Positions 5,287 through 9,056 of a DNA stretch of 9,056 nucleotides are shown in pieces. The translations under genes and the position numbers were made by a program. The DNA comes from Butyrivibrio sp. (GTDB taxonomy: Bacteria > Bacillota_A > Clostridia > Lachnospirales > Lachnospiraceae): NCBI GenBank assembly GCA_024690635.1, contig JAILOW010000091.1, positions 1 through 9,056 of the forward strand, read 5' to 3'. A model generated the notes under the pieces. That model made no database searches, was not told where the DNA came from, and saw only the letters and a program-made list of their open reading frames with translations. Numbering within the stretch: the stretch's first letter is position 1; every line of letters starts with the position of its first letter.

Positions 5287-8200
5287 ATGCTTAGGTTTTG
5301 TTTTGGGGCATCCGGCGCGGGGAAGAGCACCGGATTATATGAAGAGATCATTAAAAGAAGTATAAAGGAGCCGGGAAAGAACTATCTCATAATAGTCCCG
5401 GATCAGTTCACGATGCAGACTCAGAAGGATGTGGTCAGACTACATCCTTCTCATGCTATCATGAACATAGATGTATTGAGCTTTGGAAGGCTCTCTCACA
5501 GAATATTTGAAGAGACCGGCCATGGCTCTTTTTCTGTGCTTGATGATGTGGGAAAGAGCCTTGTCCTAATGAGAGTTGCGGATATGCTGGGAGACAGACT
5601 CCCTATCATTGGCAGAAATATGCATAAACCCGGTTACATAGATGAGGTGAAGTCAACGATCTCAGAGTTTATGCAGTATGGCATATCCGACAAGGAACTT
5701 GCCCTTTTGGAGGAAAAGAGCTGCAAAAAAGGCGCACTTACCGCCAAGCTAGGGGACCTAAGGCTCATCTACAGTGAGTTTTTATCCTACATACAGGATA
5801 AATATATAACAACGGAGGAGACACTGGATATCCTCTGCAGCGCCCTTGCGGAGTCTGACCTGATCAAGGATTCCGTGGTGGTATTTGACGGATTTACAGG
5901 CTTTACGCCTATTCAGTACAGGGTTATAAAAAAGCTTCTTATGCTTTGCAGCGAGGTTATGTTCTCCGTAACCATAGATCCGAAGGTAGATCCTTACAGT
6001 GATTACAAGGAGCAGGAGCTCTTTATGCTAAGTAAAAAGACTGTAAGGGATCTGGAAAAGCTGGAATATCAGGTAAATACCGAAAGAGGCGCATCTGTTC
6101 CTGATTTTGAGACCTTCAGGAACATGAGACACTCCGAAATGGCAAATAAGGCTGAAGGCGGAGATATTTTTATAGCCGATGAGGGTGTTAAGAGGCTTGA
6201 GCATAATGAGGCTCTTAAATACCTTGAAAAGACTCTTTTCAGATACGGAAATAAGCCCTTTGACGGGGAGAATGGGTCAATCAGTCTGTATCAGGCACAG
6301 ACCCCCACTGAAGAGATAAGGCAGACTATGATAAAGATATCCGACCTTGTCAGGGAACATGGCTATGCCTACAGGGATTTTGCCATAGTGTGCGGATCTC
6401 TTGACGCCTACTCAGACATCGTGGCCAGACAGGCTGAGATATTTGATATTCCGGTATATGTGGACAAAAACGTGGACGTACTTTTTAATCCCTTCCTTGA
6501 GTATGTGACAAGTGCCCTTGGAATCGTGATATCAGGGTATAAATACGAGGATGTCTTCCACTATATCCGAAGCGGTATGACGGATTTTGACAGGAAAGAT
6601 GCGGATCTTCTTGATGACTATGTGAGAGCCCTTGGAATCAGGAGTCAGAAGCAGTGGGAAGATCGTTTTTCAAGGCATATGCCCAAAAAGTTCAGGCCAA
6701 GAAAGAAGGATGAATCCGGACAGGAACGTGAACTTTTGGAAATGCAAAAGCTTGAAGCCATGAGAGAGCATATCAGCAGTGACCTGAAGCCCCTTTTTGA
6801 TGCAAAAAAAGGCTCGGTTAGGGATATCAGTGCAGCTCTTTTAAAGGTTATAGAGGATAACAACTGCGCCGGTAAGCTTGCCGCCTATAAAGATATGTTT
6901 GAAGAGCGGGGAGATGGTAAAAAAGCCAAAGAATATCAGCAGATCTACGACAAGGTGATTGGCCTTATAAAGCAGATAGATGACCTTATCGGCTCAGATA
7001 CCATGGACCTTATGCAGTACAGGGATATTCTGGTGACAGGACTTGGAGATATCAAGGTCGGCACCATCCCTCAGGATGTTGACAGGATAATTGTAGGAGA
7101 CATAGAAAGAACAAGGCTCAAGGAAATAAGGGTACTGTTCTTTGTAGGTGTAAATGACGGCTCAATCCCTTCTAATGTGGGTGGGGGAGGAATACTCTCC
7201 GATATAGACAGGCAGTTCCTTACAGATCTTGATACGGGAATAGAACTTGCACCCACACCAAGGCAGCAGATGTATATCCAGAGGCTCTATCTTTATATGA
7301 ACCTTACAAAGCCCACAGACAGGCTGTTTTTGTCCTATGCGGAGCTTGGAAACGACGGAAAGAGCCAAAGACCTGCCTATCTGATACCCAAGATAAAGGA
7401 TATGTATCCGGGTATCAATGTGGAAAGACCGCAGGATGGAAGCTTTGTATCCCAGACCGTAAATCCAAAAGACAGTATGAATGTATTGTCGGGAATGTTA
7501 AGGGACTATGCAGCAGGAAGAGCAGCAGGTGAAAACGGAAAGCTTCTTATGACCCTTGTAGAGGCCATGGGAGGCGAAAACAATGAAACCATAAAAAAGA
7601 TGACAGATGCAGCCTTTATGCATTATGAATCCAAGCCTCTTGCCAAGGCTGTGGCCCTTGCTCTTTACAGTGCAAATTTTGAGAACAGTGTCAGCAGGCT
7701 TGAGAAGTTTGCGGGATGCTGTTATTCCCACTTTATTAAGTACGGACTTCATATTGATGAGAGGCAGGAATATAAATTCGAATATGCCGATCTTGGAAAT
7801 GTGTTCCATGAAGTTTTAGAGGAATATACAGGTTATTTAATAACTAATGATATAGATTGGAAGGATTTGTCACAGCAAGAATCTGACGAAATATTAAATC
7901 GAGCTTTAACCAAGTGCTTTGACAGCTACGGGGAGACAATTTTACGTAGCAGCGCTCGTAATGAGTTCATTTCCGAAAGGATAAAAAGGATACTTGCAAG
8001 AACTGTCAGCACATTGCAGTATCAGATCTCAAAGGGAAGCTTTAAACCTGCTTTTGTGGAAATGGGATTTTCAGAGGCGGGTAAGATCGATGAAATTGAT
8101 ATTACTTTATCCGAAGATGAAAAACAGGGAATAACCGAGAGGATGAAACTCCACGGAAAGATTGACCGCGTAGATTTATGTGAGGATGAAGATAATGTTT

Positions 8201-8814
8201 ATGTTAAGGTCATCGATTATAAGTCCGGAAGTAAGAAGATAAATATTGCATCCTTGTACTACGGACTGCAGCTGCAGCTGGTGATGTATATGAACGTTGC
8301 CATGGCTGCGGAAAAGAAAATATCAGGCGGAAAGAATGTGGTGCCTGCGGCGATCCTTTACTATCATGTAGATGATCCGATGATAGACGGCTCTGAAGGA
8401 ATGCAACCAGATGTTATCAATGATGCCATAAGAAAAGAATTAAAAATGACCGGATTGGTTAATGATAATCCCGATGTTATTAAGCTCCTTGATGGAGACT
8501 TTACCAGAAAGTCAGATGTCATTCCCGTGGAGTATAAAACCGACGGAAGCTTCACAGCTGCTTCCAAGGTGGCATCTTCCGAGGACTACCGCAAGATATC
8601 GGAATTTGTAAACGGCAGGATAAGGGAATTCGGAAAGAGGATCCTTGATGGGGATATTCAGGTAAATCCTTATGAAATGGGGCAGAGTAACTCCTGCAAA
8701 TACTGCAGCTACAGATCTGTCTGCGGCTTTGACGAAAAGATACCGGGATACAGGAAAAGAACACTTGATATAAAAGAAGCAGAGGCTTTGGAGAAGATAT
8801 TAAATGGGGATTGA
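5287..8814 (+). CDS. addB: ATP-dependent helicase/deoxyribonuclease subunit B (AddB)
   Basis: A 1175-residue protein close to the length of Bacillus AddB. With AddA it forms the cytosolic helicase-nuclease that resects double-strand breaks to a Chi-type site and loads RecA, the counterpart of RecBCD. The N-terminus has a Walker A motif, GASGAGKST (7-15). The C-terminal nuclease domain shows His841 (LGNVFH), Asp960 (GKIDRVD), Asp977 and Lys979 (VIDYKSG) and a QLQLVMY helix (995-1001). The four iron-sulfur cysteines known in AddB fit Cys811, Cys1137, Cys1140 and Cys1146 ([10 protein letters not shown]). Cys812 replaces the proline common after the first. The internal segment INDGSIP-like VNDGSIPSN (622-630) is also typical. 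GGAG at 5277-5280 sets the start, and the end overlaps addA by 11 bp. Bases about 7830-7960 use codons unlike the rest. Confidence 0.95.
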   Translation: MLRFCFGASGAGKSTGLYEEIIKRSIKEPGKNYLIIVPDQFTMQTQKDVVRLHPSHAIMNIDVLSFGRLSHRIFEETGHGSFSVLDDVGKSLVLMRVADMLGDRLPIIGRNMHKPGYIDEVKSTISEFMQYGISDKELALLEEKSCKKGALTAKLGDLRLIYSEFLSYIQDKYITTEETLDILCSALAESDLIKDSVVVFDGFTGFTPIQYRVIKKLLMLCSEVMFSVTIDPKVDPYSDYKEQELFMLSKKTVRDLEKLEYQVNTERGASVPDFETFRNMRHSEMANKAEGGDIFIADEGVKRLEHNEALKYLEKTLFRYGNKPFDGENGSISLYQAQTPTEEIRQTMIKISDLVREHGYAYRDFAIVCGSLDAYSDIVARQAEIFDIPVYVDKNVDVLFNPFLEYVTSALGIVISGYKYEDVFHYIRSGMTDFDRKDADLLDDYVRALGIRSQKQWEDRFSRHMPKKFRPRKKDESGQERELLEMQKLEAMREHISSDLKPLFDAKKGSVRDISAALLKVIEDNNCAGKLAAYKDMFEERGDGKKAKEYQQIYDKVIGLIKQIDDLIGSDTMDLMQYRDILVTGLGDIKVGTIPQDVDRIIVGDIERTRLKEIRVLFFVGVNDGSIPSNVGGGGILSDIDRQFLTDLDTGIELAPTPRQQMYIQRLYLYMNLTKPTDRLFLSYAELGNDGKSQRPAYLIPKIKDMYPGINVERPQDGSFVSQTVNPKDSMNVLSGMLRDYAAGRAAGENGKLLMTLVEAMGGENNETIKKMTDAAFMHYESKPLAKAVALALYSANFENSVSRLEKFAGCCYSHFIKYGLHIDERQEYKFEYADLGNVFHEVLEEYTGYLITNDIDWKDLSQQESDEILNRALTKCFDSYGETILRSSARNEFISERIKRILARTVSTLQYQISKGSFKPAFVEMGFSEAGKIDEIDITLSEDEKQGITERMKLHGKIDRVDLCEDEDNVYVKVIDYKSGSKKINIASLYYGLQLQLVMYMNVAMAAEKKISGGKNVVPAAILYYHVDDPMIDGSEGMQPDVINDAIRKELKMTGLVNDNPDVIKLLDGDFTRKSDVIPVEYKTDGSFTAASKVASSEDYRKISEFVNGRIREFGKRILDGDIQVNPYEMGQSNSCKYCSYRSVCGFDEKIPGYRKRTLDIKEAEALEKILNGD

Positions 8815-9056
8815 ATTTACAGACGAACAACAGGCAGTTATTGATGCGAGAGACTGCAATGTACTTGTTTCCGCGGCTGCGGGTTCAGGTAAGACAGCGG
8901 TACTTGTAGAGAGGATCATTCAGATGATCAGCAGCGACCTTGATATAGATCATCTTCTGGTGGTGACCTTTACAAGAGCGGCTGCAAGTCAGATGAAGGA
9001 AAAGATAACTGCGGCAATACAGAAAAAACTGGCGGAGGATCCTGAGAATGCACATC
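8804..9056 (+). CDS. addA: ATP-dependent helicase/nuclease subunit A (AddA), 5' part, cut by window end
   Basis: The first 84 residues of a UvrD/Rep-type (SF1A) helicase-nuclease, partner of AddB. The Q motif region FTDEQQAVI (5-13) is followed by Walker A, AAAGSGKT (24-31), and motif Ia, [16 protein letters not shown]. The full protein in this family is about 1200 residues with a C-terminal nuclease domain, which lies outside the window. The ATG at 8804 overlaps the last codons of addB, with GGAG at 8790-8793 inside addB, indicating translational coupling and supporting equal amounts of the two subunits. The reading frame is open to the window edge. Confidence 0.95.
   Translation, partial: MGIEFTDEQQAVIDARDCNVLVSAAAGSGKTAVLVERIIQMISSDLDIDHLLVVTFTRAAASQMKEKITAAIQKKLAEDPENAH

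Noticed and set aside
7176..7191. G-rich run that could form a quadruplex
   Set aside because: It encodes a glycine run (VGGGG) that I take to be normal for AddB, and the G tracts are uneven, with only two-layer stacking possible.
8268..8282. Short CTGCAG tandem repeat
   Set aside because: It encodes the conserved LQLQL of the nuclease-domain helix, so protein constraint explains it.

Overview
The window suggests a low-to-mid GC member of the Clostridia, most likely Lachnospiraceae (Butyrivibrio/Roseburia-like). The signs are AGA/AGG-dominated arginine codons, many CTT leucine codons, strong GGAGG ribosome binding sites, an AddAB rather than RecBCD nuclease, a stand-alone AICAR transformylase paired with a PurO-type IMP cyclohydrolase, and a UPF0340 gene. 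The genus is an inference.

Region 1 (1-2279, + strand) is a purine unit for the last two steps of IMP synthesis. A promoter (-35 TTGAAT, 17 bp, -10 TATATT) starts RNA almost exactly at the first base of a ZTP/ZMP (pfl) riboswitch. Its pseudoknot (99-103 with 150-154) competes with a strong intrinsic terminator (156-182 plus a U tract). About 160 more leader bases rich in inverted repeats follow, then purO (IMP cyclohydrolase) and purH (AICAR transformylase only). ZMP (AICAR) is the substrate of the second enzyme. The switch should therefore open the operon when ZMP/ZTP builds up because 10-formyl-tetrahydrofolate is short.

Region 2 (2280-3138) holds an AT-rich convergent gap, a strong terminator, and a minus-strand gene of the uncharacterised UPF0340/YwlG family. 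That gene has its own clear promoter, whose -10 box lies inside a perfect palindrome flanked by direct repeats. It is divergent from region 3.

Region 3 (3139-9056, + strand) is a tight three-gene run. First is a 710-residue protein with a decayed GGDEF domain, an intact EAL phosphodiesterase domain and two PAS-like C-terminal modules. After 15 bp comes addB (1175 residues, Walker A and a 4Fe-4S nuclease domain), which overlaps the start of addA by 11 bp. addA is cut by the window end. The spacing suggests that a cyclic-di-GMP phosphodiesterase is co-transcribed with the main double-strand-break end-processing enzyme; this link is the least expected feature here.

I saw no mobile elements, tRNA, rRNA, CRISPR array or replication origin.
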